Positions 24,239-34,331 of a stretch of DNA of 64,000 bases are shown here, one piece after another. Below the pieces are notes generated by a model. It made no database searches and was not told the origin of the DNA. It was given only the letters and a program-made list of their open reading frames with translations. Every line of letters begins with the position of its first letter. Within the stretch, counting starts at the first letter, position 1. The translations under genes were made by a program, and so were the position numbers. The stretch comes from Streptomyces kronopolitis (lineage in GTDB: Bacteria > Actinomycetota > Actinomycetes > Streptomycetales > Streptomycetaceae): NCBI RefSeq assembly GCF_014646275.1, contig NZ_BMND01000016.1:98074-162073 (forward strand), in the 5' to 3' direction.

Positions 24239-25299
24239 GCGGGCGTACCACTCCACGGCTGCGCCGGGTCCGCCGCTTCGTGCCCAGCGGGCGCACGACC
24301 AAGGGCGCCACCCCCAAGGTGGTCGCGCTCGGCGGCGGCATGGGCCTGTCCGCCTCGCTGACCGCGCTGCGCCGGATCACCGGTGACCTGACCGCCGTGG
24401 TCACGGTCGCCGACGACGGCGGCTCCAGCGGCCGGCTGCGCGACGAACTGGGCGTCCTGCCGCCCGGCGACCTGCGCAAGGCGCTGGCCGCCCTGTGCGG
24501 CGACGACGACTGGGGCCAGACCTGGTCGCGGGTGATCCAGCACCGCTTCCAGAGCGAGGGGGAGCTGCACGACCACGCGGTCGGCAATCTGCTGATCGTC
24601 GCGCTGTGGGAGCAGCTCGGCGACCATGTCCAGGCCCTCGACCTGGTCGGCAAGCTGCTCGGCGCGCACGGCCGGGTGCTGCCGATGTCGGCGGTCCCCC
24701 TGGAGCTCCAGGCGCAGGTCAAGGGGCACGACCCGGCCCGCCCGGACGAGATCACCACGGTCCGCGGGCAGGCCACGGTCGCGCTGACCTGCGGCGAGGT
24801 GCAGTCCGTCCATGTGGTCCCCGAGGAGCCGCCGGCCGTCCCCGAGGCGGTCGCCGCCGTGCGGGACGCCGACTGGGTGGTGCTCGGCCCGGGGTCCTGG
24901 TTCTCCTCGGTGATCCCGCATCTGCTGGTGCCCGAGCTGCGCGAAGCGCTGGAGGAGACGAAGGCCCGAAAGGTCCTTTCGCTCAACCTTGCGCCCCAAC
25001 CGGGCGAAACCGATGGCTTCTCCCCGCAGCGTCATTTGGAGGTTTTGGCCCGACACGCCCCTAAACTCGCCTTCGACGTGGTGCTGGCCGACAAGGCCGC
25101 CGTGCCCGACGCCGAGGGACTGACCGCTGCCGCAAAGCAGCTGGTCGGCAGCGAGGTCGAGCTGGCGGCGGTCGCCGCACGAGGAGACGACGCCCGGTCG
25201 AGCGCCGGGGGAGCCCCCGACCGGCACGACCCGGAGCTGCTGGCAGCCGCGTACGACCGTATTTTTCGGATGCATGGAAGGATCGGCCCATGGCGATGA
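24235..25299 (+). CDS. YvcK/CofD-like gluconeogenesis factor
   Basis: The 354-residue protein belongs to the 2-phospho-L-lactate transferase-like family that binds UDP-sugars. In other bacteria it supports growth on gluconeogenic carbon and cell-wall homeostasis. Motifs are KVVALGGGMGLSASL (about 25-40), VTVADDGGSSGRLRDELGVLPPGDLRKALAAL (about 55-87), NLLIVALWEQLGD and VLGPGSWFSSVIPHLLVPEL. The start overlaps the rapZ stop and the end overlaps whiA by 10 bases, so all four genes are probably one transcript. The rapZ-yvcK-whiA order is conserved in Gram-positive bacteria. Confidence 0.93.
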   Translation: MSGRTTPRLRRVRRFVPSGRTTKGATPKVVALGGGMGLSASLTALRRITGDLTAVVTVADDGGSSGRLRDELGVLPPGDLRKALAALCGDDDWGQTWSRVIQHRFQSEGELHDHAVGNLLIVALWEQLGDHVQALDLVGKLLGAHGRVLPMSAVPLELQAQVKGHDPARPDEITTVRGQATVALTCGEVQSVHVVPEEPPAVPEAVAAVRDADWVVLGPGSWFSSVIPHLLVPELREALEETKARKVLSLNLAPQPGETDGFSPQRHLEVLARHAPKLAFDVVLADKAAVPDAEGLTAAAKQLVGSEVELAAVAARGDDARSSAGGAPDRHDPELLAAAYDRIFRMHGRIGPWR

Positions 25300-26279
25300 C
25301 GGCAGCGGTGAAGGATGAAATCTCCCGGCTCCCCGTCACCCGGACCTGCTGCCGGAAGTCGGAGGTCTCGTCGATCCTGCGGTTCGCGGGCGGTCTGCAC
25401 CTGGTCAGCGGACGCATCGTGATCGAGGCGGAGCTGGACACCGGCATCGCCGCCCGGCGCCTGCGCAAGGACATCCTGGAGATCTTCGGGCACAGCTCCG
25501 ACCTGGTGGTGATGGCCCCCGGCGGCCTGCGGCGCGGCAGCCGCTACGTCGTCCGGGTCGTGGCCGGCGGCGACCAGCTGGCGCGGCAGACCGGCCTGGT
25601 GGACGGCCGCGGCCGCCCGATCCGCGGACTGCCCCCACAGGTGGTCTCCGGGGCGACCTGCGACGCCGAGGCGGCCTGGCGCGGGGCCTTCCTGGCCCAC
25701 GGCTCGCTGACCGAGCCCGGCCGCTCCTCGTCGCTGGAGGTCACCTGCCCCGGCCCCGAGGCGGCGCTCGCGCTGGTCGGCGCCGCCCGCCGGCTCGGCA
25801 TCGGCGCCAAGGCCCGCGAGGTGCGCGGCGTGGACCGCGTCGTCGTCCGTGACGGTGACGCCATCGGCGCCCTGCTGACGCGGCTCGGCGCCCATGAGTC
25901 GGTGCTCGCGTGGGAGGAGCGGCGGATGCGCCGCGAGGTGCGCGCCACCGCCAACCGCCTGGCCAACTTCGACGACGCCAACCTCCGCCGCTCGGCGCGC
26001 GCCGCGGTCGCCGCGGGCGCCCGGGTCCAGCGGGCCCTGGAGATCCTCGGCGAGGAGGTCCCCGAGCACCTCGCCGCGGCCGGCCGGCTGCGCATGGAGC
26101 ACAAGCAGGCCTCCCTGGAGGAGCTGGGCGCCCTCGCCGACCCGCCGCTGACCAAGGACGCCGTCGCGGGCCGGATCCGCCGGCTGCTGGCGATGGCCGA
26201 CAAGCGGGCCCAGGACCTCGGCATTCCGGGCACGGAATCCAACCTCACCGAGGAGCTCGCCGAGGGCATGGTGGGCTGA
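25290..26279 (+). CDS. whiA: Sporulation transcription regulator WhiA
   Basis: WhiA is the DNA-binding regulator that acts with WhiB to start sporulation septation in Streptomyces aerial hyphae. The 329-residue protein has an N-terminal LAGLIDADG-homing-endonuclease-like fold split into two parts (EISRLPVTRTCCRKSEVSSILRFAGGLHL and AWRGAFLAHGSLTEPGRSSSLEV). A C-terminal helix-turn-helix follows (ASLEELGALADPPLTKDAVAGRIRRLLAMADK). The length is the usual one and no catalytic endonuclease residues are expected. It overlaps yvcK by 10 bases. Some whiA genes also have an internal promoter inside yvcK; I see no clear one here. Confidence 0.96.
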   Translation: MAMTAAVKDEISRLPVTRTCCRKSEVSSILRFAGGLHLVSGRIVIEAELDTGIAARRLRKDILEIFGHSSDLVVMAPGGLRRGSRYVVRVVAGGDQLARQTGLVDGRGRPIRGLPPQVVSGATCDAEAAWRGAFLAHGSLTEPGRSSSLEVTCPGPEAALALVGAARRLGIGAKAREVRGVDRVVVRDGDAIGALLTRLGAHESVLAWEERRMRREVRATANRLANFDDANLRRSARAAVAAGARVQRALEILGEEVPEHLAAAGRLRMEHKQASLEELGALADPPLTKDAVAGRIRRLLAMADKRAQDLGIPGTESNLTEELAEGMVG

Positions 26280-26527
26280 CGAAGCCCCCTGCCCGGCACA
26301 CCCCCGGCGTCTCTTCACGCCCCTGCCGTCCCTCCCGTATCGCCGCAGCTCGGGAGTGGTGCGCACCGGCGTCGAAGGGCACGTCCGGGGGTGCTCGTTT
26401 GAGGTATCGGAGGCCCGTTTGTCAATGTCACGTACGTCTCTTATTGGGGGTAGGGTCGGAGGCGGTCGGGGACAGCCCATACAGCTCGCCGGTAACTCAT
26501 CGGCGTACCTAACGAGGAGATCGGTTC

Positions 26528-27532
<1,005 letters not shown>

Positions 27533-27565
27533 CCTCTGGTTGACACCCGAGGTACCGAGATGTGA

Positions 27566-27611
27566 GGACGGGGCTCGTAGGACGCGAAGATGCGTCGTAC
27601 GGGCCCCGTCC
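27566..27611 (+). terminator. Long interrupted hairpin between gap and pgk
   Basis: Outer arm GGACGGGGC pairs with GCCCCGTCC, then CGTA with TACG, then GACGC with GCGTC, across a 6-base loop. It ends 34 bases before the pgk ATG. It could terminate or attenuate, or stabilise the 3' end of a gap transcript. Confidence 0.7.
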
Positions 27612-27645
27612 CGTGACCGACCTACGCAAACGGAGTCACTTCCTC

Positions 27646-28848
27646 ATGAAGACGATCGACGACCTCCGGGTCGCCGGACAGCGCGTGTTCGTCCGCGCTG
27701 ATCTGAACGTGCCGCTGGACGGCACCACCATCACCGACGACGGCCGGATCCGCGCCGTCGCGCCGACGATCGCCAAGCTCGTCGAGCGCGGCGCCAAGGT
27801 GATCGTCGCCTCGCACCTGGGCCGTCCCAAGGGCGCCCCGGACCCGGCCTTCTCGCTGGCCCCCGCGGCCGCGCGGCTGGGTGAACTCCTGGGCCGGGAC
27901 GTGGCGTTCGCGACGGACACGGTCGGCGAGTCCGCCGCGTCCGTGACCGCCGCCCTGGTGGACGGCCAGGTCGCCGTGCTGGAGAACCTGCGCTTCAACG
28001 CGGGCGAGACCAGCAAGGACGACGCCGAGCGCGGCGCCTTCGCCGACCGGCTCGCCGCCCTCGCCGACCTGTACGTGGGCGACGGCTTCGGCGCCGTGCA
28101 CCGCAAGCACGCCTCCGTCTACGACCTGCCGAAGCGCCTGCCGCACGCCGCCGGCGACCTGATCGCCACCGAGGTCGGCGTCCTGAAGAAGCTCACCGAG
28201 GACGTCCGGCGCCCCTACGTCGTCGCGCTCGGCGGCGCCAAGGTCTCCGACAAGCTCGCCGTCATCGACCAGCTGATCGAGAAGGCCGACCGGATCCTGG
28301 TCGGCGGCGGCATGGCCTACACCTTCCTCAAGGCCAAGGGCCACGAGGTCGGTATCTCGCTGCTCCAGGAGGACCAAGTCCCGGCCTGCCGGGAGTACCT
28401 CGCACGGGCCGAGAAGCGCGGCGTGGAGTTCGTCCTGCCCGTCGACGTCCTGGTGGCGGCCGAGTTCCCGGACCTGAAGACCAAGGCCCCGGCGCACCCC
28501 GACACCGTCGCCGCGGACGGCATCCCGGCCGACAAGGAGGGCCTGGACATCGGCCCGAAGACCCGCGAGCTCTACGCCGCGAAGCTCGCCGACGCGGGCA
28601 CGGTCTTCTGGAACGGCCCCATGGGTGTCTTCGAGCACCCCGACTACGCGGGCGGCACCCGGGCCGTCGCGCAGGCCCTGCTGGACTCGGACGCCTTCAC
28701 CGTCGTCGGCGGCGGTGACAGTGCCGCCGCGGTCCGGCTGCTGGGCTTCGACGAGAATGCTTTCGGCCATATCTCGACCGGCGGCGGCGCCAGCCTCGAA
28801 TACCTCGAAGGCAAGACGCTCCCCGGCCTCGCCGCTCTGGAGGACTGA
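27646..28848 (+). CDS. pgk: Phosphoglycerate kinase
   Basis: It transfers the phosphate of 1,3-bisphosphoglycerate to ADP. The 400-residue protein starts MKTIDDLRVAGQRVFVRADLNVPLDG, which contains the substrate-binding signature. ASHLGRPKG, ENLRFNAGETSKDD, GDGFGAVHRKHASVYDLPK and the ATP-site GGGDSAAAVRLLGFDE with STGGGASLEYLEGKTLPGL follow. The two-domain architecture is complete and of normal length. The N-domain reads FGAVHRKHAS where many orthologues have FGTAHRAHAS. It is separated from tpiA by 5 bases. Confidence 0.97.
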   Translation: MKTIDDLRVAGQRVFVRADLNVPLDGTTITDDGRIRAVAPTIAKLVERGAKVIVASHLGRPKGAPDPAFSLAPAAARLGELLGRDVAFATDTVGESAASVTAALVDGQVAVLENLRFNAGETSKDDAERGAFADRLAALADLYVGDGFGAVHRKHASVYDLPKRLPHAAGDLIATEVGVLKKLTEDVRRPYVVALGGAKVSDKLAVIDQLIEKADRILVGGGMAYTFLKAKGHEVGISLLQEDQVPACREYLARAEKRGVEFVLPVDVLVAAEFPDLKTKAPAHPDTVAADGIPADKEGLDIGPKTRELYAAKLADAGTVFWNGPMGVFEHPDYAGGTRAVAQALLDSDAFTVVGGGDSAAAVRLLGFDENAFGHISTGGGASLEYLEGKTLPGLAALED

Positions 28849-28853
28849 ACATC

Positions 28854-29642
<789 letters not shown>

Positions 29643-29649
29643 CGGCTAT

Positions 29650-29716
29650 GACGAGGGGGAGCCCTCGTCGTACCCTGTCGGGGCCGGGACCGGTGCAGCA
29701 GCGCCGACCCGGCCCC
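29650..29716 (+). terminator. Two hairpins after tpiA
   Basis: GACGAGGG pairs with CCCTCGTC across a 4-base loop (29650-29669). A second stem GGGGCCGGG with CCCGGCCCC (29680-29716) follows. Together they are likely to end the pgk-tpiA transcript. Confidence 0.65.
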
Positions 29717-29782
29717 GCACCATAAGCTTCACGAATACTGATCCATTCGTCCGTCCGTCAGTCCTAGAGAGTTGGTCCAGCC

Positions 29783-30019
29783 GTGGTCATCGGGTTCTCG
29801 ATCGCCCTCATCGTCTTCAGCCTGCTGCTGATGATGCTGGTGCTCATGCACAAGGGGAAGGGCGGCGGCCTGTCCGACATGTTCGGTGGCGGCATGCAGT
29901 CCTCGGTCGGTGGCTCCTCGGTCGCCGAGCGTAACCTCGACCGCATCACCATCGTGATCGCGCTGCTGTGGTTCGCCTGCATCGTCGTGCTCGGCATCCT
30001 GATGAAGCTCGGCAACTGA
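29783..30019 (+). CDS. secG: Preprotein translocase subunit SecG
   Basis: This small membrane subunit stimulates the SecYEG export channel. The 78-residue protein has two transmembrane helices: VIGFSIALIVFSLLLMMLVLM (1-21) and ITIVIALLWFACIVVLGILM (about 55-74). They are joined by the conserved cytoplasmic loop HKGKGGGLSDMFGGG. The GTG start gives the standard actinobacterial start VIGFSIALI. It is followed by the RbpA-family gene with its own promoter. Confidence 0.95.
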   Translation: MVIGFSIALIVFSLLLMMLVLMHKGKGGGLSDMFGGGMQSSVGGSSVAERNLDRITIVIALLWFACIVVLGILMKLGN

Positions 30020-30080
30020 CGAGGCGTCGGAGACGCGGCCTATCATGAGGGTGGCGTCCTCGGACGGGTAACTCCAGCCA

Positions 30081-30109
30081 CTGGACGCGCGTTGGGCCTT
30101 ACGTAGACT
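30081..30109 (+). promoter_or_regulatory. Likely housekeeping promoter of the RbpA-family gene
   Basis: CTGGAC, 17 bases, TAGACT fits the HrdB-type TTGACw/TAgrrT pattern. It ends about 65 bases before the GTG start. Confidence 0.5.
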
Positions 30110-30174
30110 GGGGCGTTCCGCAGCGCAGCTGCTGCGAGAGGCTGTGCAGCACCATTACGCAGGGAGTTACGACC

Positions 30175-30510
30175 GTGGCAAGTGGCAACGCGATCCGAGG
30201 AAGTCGGGTCGGGGCGGGGCCGATGGGGGAGGCCGAGCGCGGCGAGTCCGCGCCGCGCACCCGCATCTCCTTCTGGTGCTCCAACGGGCACGAGACGCAG
30301 CCCAGCTTCGCCGGCGACGCGCAGGTTCCGGACACCTGGGACTGCCCGCGCTGTGGTTTCCCGGCAGGCAAGGACCGGGACAGCCCGCCGGACCCGCCGC
30401 GCACCGAGCCGTACAAGACCCACCTCGCCTACGTCCGGGAGCGTCGCAGCGACGCCGACGGTGAGGCGATCCTCGCGGAGGCGCTCGCCAAGCTCCGCGG
30501 CGAGATCTGA
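30175..30510 (+). CDS. RNA polymerase-binding protein, RbpA family (divergent paralogue)
   Basis: RbpA-family proteins bind the primary sigma factor and core RNA polymerase and stabilise open complexes. The 111-residue protein has the N-terminal tail VASGNAIRGSRVGAGP (like RbpA's LRGSRLG). A zinc-ribbon-like core follows (FWCSNGHETQPSF, then WDCPRCGFPAG). The C-terminal sigma-interaction helix is HLAYVRERRSDADGEAILAEALAKLRGE. It lacks the APRQ and THWDMLMERR wording of classical RbpA, so it may be the second Streptomyces homologue (RbpB type) rather than RbpA itself. It is followed by a very strong terminator. Confidence 0.8.
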   Translation: MASGNAIRGSRVGAGPMGEAERGESAPRTRISFWCSNGHETQPSFAGDAQVPDTWDCPRCGFPAGKDRDSPPDPPRTEPYKTHLAYVRERRSDADGEAILAEALAKLRGEI

Positions 30511-30527
30511 CGGACCCGTACACACAC

Positions 30528-30574
30528 CGGCCGGCCCGGCCGGAGGGCAGCACGCCCTCCGGCCGGGCCGGCCG
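30528..30574 (+). terminator. Very strong hairpin terminator
   Basis: A perfect 21-bp stem (arms 30528-30548 and 30554-30574) with a 5-base loop lies 17 bases after the RbpA-family gene. Confidence 0.9.
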
Positions 30575-30780
30575 CGTCTGTGCCCCCGGGGGCCGCGGGA
30601 GAGCGCCGCCCCCGCGCCGGCACCCGTTCTTCAGGCCCCCGTCAGCGCCCCGTCCGGCGGCGGACAGCTGCCTTCCCCCACTCTCGGCTTCGCTCGAGTG
30701 GGAGGTGCTCCCACCGCGCGCTGATCAATTAGGTTGGGAGACGGCGGGGCCGCTACGAGATGAAGAAGGCAGAGTCCGAG

Positions 30781-32436
30781 ATGAACGCAGAAGGCCGCAG
30801 CAGGCTCGACCAGTTGCCCGAGTGGACCGCGCTGGGCAAGCACCGCGAGCAGCTGGGGAAGGCGCATCTGCGCGAGCTGTTCGAGCGGGATCCGGCACGC
30901 GCCGAGCGCTACACCCTCCAGGTGGGCGATCTGCACCTGGACTACTCCAAGCACCTGGTCACCGACGAGACGCTGCGGCTGCTGGGCGAACTGGCCGCGG
31001 CGACCGGCGTGGCCGGGCTGCGGGACGCGATGTTCCGCGGCGAGAAGATCAACATCACCGAGCACCGCTCCGTGCTGCACACCGCGCTGCGCGCGCCCGG
31101 CTCGGCGGTGGTCGAGAGCGACGGGGAGAACGTCGTCCCCGGCGTGCAGGCCGTGCTGACGAAGATGGGCACCTTCGCCGACCGGGTCCGCTCGGGCGAC
31201 TGGAAGGGCCACACCGGCAAGCGCATCAAGACCGTCGTCAACATCGGTATCGGCGGCTCCGACCTGGGCCCGGCGATGGCGTACGAGGCGCTGCGCGCCT
31301 ACACCCACCGGGACATGCAGTTCCGCTTCGTCTCCAATGTGGACGGCGCCGATCTGCACGAGGCGGTCCGCGATCTGGACCCGGCCGAGACGCTGTTCAT
31401 CATCGCCTCGAAGACCTTCACCACCATCGAGACGATCACCAACGCCACCTCGGCGCGCGAGTGGCTGCTGAGCGGGCTGGGCGTGGACGGCGGGGAGGCC
31501 GTCGCCCGGCACTTCGTGGCGCTCTCGACCAACGCCGAGAAGGTCACCGAGTTCGGCATCAACCCGGACAACATGTTCGAGTTCTGGGACTGGGTCGGCG
31601 GCCGCTACTCCTTCGACTCCGCCATCGGCCTGTCGCTGATGGTCGCGATCGGGCATGAGCGCTTCCGCGAGATGCTGGCGGGCTTCCACCTCGTCGACGA
31701 GCACTTCCGCACCGCCGAGCCGCTCGCGAACGCCCCGATGCTGATGGGCCTGCTGGGCATCTGGTACGGCAACTTCTGGGACGCCCAGTCCCACGCCGTG
31801 CTGCCCTACAGCCACTACCTCTCCAAGTTCACCGCCTACCTCCAGCAGTTGGACATGGAGTCCAACGGCAAGTCGGTGGACCGCGACGGGCAGCGCGTCG
31901 ACTGGCAGACCGGGCCCGTCGTCTGGGGCACGCCCGGCACCAACGGCCAGCACGCCTACTACCAGCTGCTCCACCAGGGCACCAAGATGATCCCGGCCGA
32001 CCTCCTGGGCTTCGCCGAGCCGGTCGCCGATCTGCAGCCCCGTCTCGTGCCGCAGCACGACCTGCTGATGGCGAACCTCTTCGCGCAGGGCCAGGCGCTG
32101 GCCTTCGGCAAGACGCCGGACGAGGTGCGCGCCGAGGGCGTGGCCGAGGAGCTGGTCCCGCACAAGACCTTCCCGGGCAACCGCCCCACCACCACCATCC
32201 TGGCCAAGGAGCTCAGCCCGTCCGTGCTGGGCCAGTTGATCGCGCTCTACGAGCACAAGGTGTTCGTCCAGGGCGCGGTCTGGAACATCGACTCCTTCGA
32301 CCAGTGGGGCGTGGAGCTGGGCAAGGTCCTGGCCAAGCGGGTCGAGCCCGCGCTGACCGAGGGCGCCGAGGTCCCGGGGCTGGACGCCTCGACGGCCGGC
32401 CTGGTCGACACGTACCGCGCGCTGCGCGGGCGTTGA
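30781..32436 (+). CDS. pgi: Glucose-6-phosphate isomerase
   Basis: It interconverts glucose-6-phosphate and fructose-6-phosphate, joining glycolysis to the pentose phosphate operon that converges on it. The 551-residue protein has INIGIGGSDLGPAMAYEALRAY, FVSNVDGADLHEAV, FIIASKTFTTIETITNA and GRYSFDSAIGLSLMVAIG. The C-terminal signature is WNIDSFDQWGVELGKVLAKRVEPAL. I prefer the ATG that gives MNAEGRSRLDQ, the length of characterised enzymes; an ATG seven codons earlier (30760) is in frame and possible. Confidence 0.95.
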   Translation: MNAEGRSRLDQLPEWTALGKHREQLGKAHLRELFERDPARAERYTLQVGDLHLDYSKHLVTDETLRLLGELAAATGVAGLRDAMFRGEKINITEHRSVLHTALRAPGSAVVESDGENVVPGVQAVLTKMGTFADRVRSGDWKGHTGKRIKTVVNIGIGGSDLGPAMAYEALRAYTHRDMQFRFVSNVDGADLHEAVRDLDPAETLFIIASKTFTTIETITNATSAREWLLSGLGVDGGEAVARHFVALSTNAEKVTEFGINPDNMFEFWDWVGGRYSFDSAIGLSLMVAIGHERFREMLAGFHLVDEHFRTAEPLANAPMLMGLLGIWYGNFWDAQSHAVLPYSHYLSKFTAYLQQLDMESNGKSVDRDGQRVDWQTGPVVWGTPGTNGQHAYYQLLHQGTKMIPADLLGFAEPVADLQPRLVPQHDLLMANLFAQGQALAFGKTPDEVRAEGVAEELVPHKTFPGNRPTTTILAKELSPSVLGQLIALYEHKVFVQGAVWNIDSFDQWGVELGKVLAKRVEPALTEGAEVPGLDASTAGLVDTYRALRGR

Positions 32437-32471
32437 TCCGGCGCCGTCCCGACGGCGCGCTGCCCTGACGG

Positions 32472-32509
32472 CGAAGGCCCCGCACCCTCAAGGGGGTGCG
32501 GGGCCTTCG
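32472..32509. terminator. Bidirectional terminator between pgi and pgl
   Basis: A perfect 16-bp stem (arms 32472-32487 and 32494-32509) with a 6-base loop lies between the convergent genes pgi and pgl. Confidence 0.9.
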
Positions 32510-32529
32510 GCGTCGCGGGGTGGGCCAGG

Positions 32530-33312
32530 TCAGGCCGACGCCGGCGGGTAGAGCCCGCGTGGCAGTTGCGCCGCGGCGGCCTCGTCCAGCAGCCACAGGG
32601 TCCGGCTGCGGCCGCGGGCACCGGCCGCCGGGGCCTGGACCTCGCCGGCCCCGGACAGGGCCATGGCCGCGGCGTTGGCCTTGTCCGCGCCCGCCGCCAG
32701 CAGCCAGACCTCCCGTGCCGCGCGGATCGCGGGCAGGGTCAGCGAGACCCGGGTCGGCGGCGGCTTGGGCGCACCGTGCACCCCCACCACCGTCCGCTCC
32801 TGCTCGCGGACGGCGGGCAGCTCCGGGAAGAGCGAGGCGACATGGGTGTCCGGGCCGACGCCGAGCAGCAGGACGTCGAAGGACGGCACCGGGCCGTGGT
32901 CCTCGGGTCCCGCGGCGGCGGCGAGCCGGGCCGCGTAGGCCTCGGCGGCGGCATCGGCGTCATTGCCGTACGGGCCGTCCGAGGGGGGCATCGGATGCAC
33001 CCGGGCCGGGTCCAGCGGGACGCTGTCCAGCAGCACCTCCCGGGCCTGGGTGTGGTTGCGCTCCGGGTCGCCGTCCGGTGCGAAGCGCTCGTCGCCCCAC
33101 CACAGATCGAGCCGGGACCAGTCCACCGCGTCCCGCGCGGGCGCCTCGGCGACGGCCGCGAGCAGCCCGTTGCCGTTGCGCCCGCCGGTCAGCACCACCG
33201 AGGCGGAGCCCCGGGCGGCCTGGGCGTCCACGATCTTGGTGATCAGCCGGGCGGCCGCCGCCTTGGCCATCAGCTCCTTGTCGCGGTGGACGACGACCTG
33301 CGGAGCGCTCAC
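32530..33312 (-). CDS. pgl: 6-phosphogluconolactonase
   Basis: It hydrolyses 6-phosphogluconolactone to 6-phosphogluconate in the oxidative pentose phosphate pathway. The 260-residue protein starts VSAPQVVVHRDKELMAKAAA. VVLTGGRNGNGLLAAV and LWWGDERFAPDGDPERNH are the substrate-phosphate motifs near residues 40 and 72. FDVLLLGVGPDTHVASLFP follows, where many homologues have MGxDGHTASLFP. VSLTLPAIRAAREVWLLAAGADKA ends the conserved part. The GTG start overlaps the opcA stop (GTGA). It is the last gene of the tkt-tal-zwf-opcA-pgl operon. Confidence 0.95.
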   Translation of the reverse strand: MSAPQVVVHRDKELMAKAAAARLITKIVDAQAARGSASVVLTGGRNGNGLLAAVAEAPARDAVDWSRLDLWWGDERFAPDGDPERNHTQAREVLLDSVPLDPARVHPMPPSDGPYGNDADAAAEAYAARLAAAAGPEDHGPVPSFDVLLLGVGPDTHVASLFPELPAVREQERTVVGVHGAPKPPPTRVSLTLPAIRAAREVWLLAAGADKANAAAMALSGAGEVQAPAAGARGRSRTLWLLDEAAAAQLPRGLYPPASA

Positions 33313-34331
33313 TTGGCGGCTGCCTTCTTCGTGGCCGCCTTCTTCGCCGCGGGCTTGGCCGCGGCGCCGCCGGCCGGGTCCGGGTCCGCCGGGGCGGCGT
33401 CCTTGCCCGTGCGGAGCCGGTCCACGCCGTACTTGAGCGCGGCGGCGTAGATGTCGTCCGGGTCGAGTCGGCGCAGCTCCTCGGCGAGCAGCTCGGAGGT
33501 GTCCCGCCGCTTGAGCGCCACCGCACGGTCGGGCTGCTCCGGCATGCAGAGCGTGGCCAGCGAACCGTCCGGGCGGTCCAGCACGATCGAGCCGATGCTG
33601 GAGTCCATGCGGACGGCGGTCAGGCCGGGGCCGGCCGACACCTTGCGGCTGACCGGGATCTTCAGCCGGTCGGCCAGCCACATGGCGAGCAGCTCGCAGC
33701 TGGGGTTGAACTCCTCGCCCTCGACCTCGGCCGAGGCGACCGTGCACGGGGCCTGGTCCAGCGCCGCCGCCAGCATCGAGCGCCACGGCGTGATCCGGGT
33801 CCAGGACAGGTCCGTGTCGCCCGGTGTGTAGGACTCCGCGCGGGCGGACAGCTCCCGCACCGGCTGCTCGGCGGCGTAGGCGTCGGTGACCCGGCGCTGG
33901 GCCAGCGCGCCGAGCGGGTCCTTGGCGGGATCCAGCGGCGCGTTCACCGCCCACCAGACCACCACCGGGGCGTCCGGCAGCAGCAGCGGCAGCACCACGG
34001 ACTGGGCGTGGTCGATCACCTCGCCGTAGAGCCGGAGTATGACCGTCTCGCCGGTGCCGGCGTCCGTGCCGACCCGCACCTCGGCGTCCAGGCGGGCCTT
34101 GGCGCGGTCGCGCGGCGACCGGCTGACCCGCTTGACGACGACGAGGGTGCGGGAGGGGTGCTCCCGCGAGGCCTCGTTGGCGGCCTTGAGGGCGTCGTAG
34201 GCGTTCTCCTCGTCGGTGACGATGACGAGGGTGAGCACCATGCCGATGGCGGGGGTGCCGACGGCGCGGCGGCCCTCGACCAGCGCCTTGTTGATCTTGC
34301 TGGCTGTGGTTTCGGTCAGATCGATCTTCAT
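33309..34331 (-). CDS. opcA: Glucose-6-phosphate dehydrogenase assembly protein OpcA
   Basis: OpcA is needed for full activity of glucose-6-phosphate dehydrogenase in cyanobacteria and actinobacteria. The 340-residue protein starts MKIDLTETTASKINKALVEGRRAVG. RTLVVVKRVSRSPRDRAKARLDAEV, VLPLLLPDAPVVVWW and LSWTRITPWRSMLAAALDQ are the family's conserved stretches. The C-terminus is a Lys/Ala/Pro-rich tail (AAAKPAAKKAATKKAAAK) like the one on UvrA in this window. It overlaps zwf upstream (ATGA) and pgl downstream, so the three are translationally coupled. Confidence 0.95.
   Translation of the reverse strand: MKIDLTETTASKINKALVEGRRAVGTPAIGMVLTLVIVTDEENAYDALKAANEASREHPSRTLVVVKRVSRSPRDRAKARLDAEVRVGTDAGTGETVILRLYGEVIDHAQSVVLPLLLPDAPVVVWWAVNAPLDPAKDPLGALAQRRVTDAYAAEQPVRELSARAESYTPGDTDLSWTRITPWRSMLAAALDQAPCTVASAEVEGEEFNPSCELLAMWLADRLKIPVSRKVSAGPGLTAVRMDSSIGSIVLDRPDGSLATLCMPEQPDRAVALKRRDTSELLAEELRRLDPDDIYAAALKYGVDRLRTGKDAAPADPDPAGGAAAKPAAKKAATKKAAAK

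Noticed and set aside
26419..26456. TTGTCAATG before gap as a damage promoter
   Set aside because: Third last base differs from the motif and the spacing to TAGGGT is 23, not 8.
30066..30093. GGGTAAC-N18-GTT before the RbpA-family gene as a SigR promoter
   Set aside because: Lacks the GGAAT core of the SigR consensus; the CTGGAC-N17-TAGACT pair fits better.
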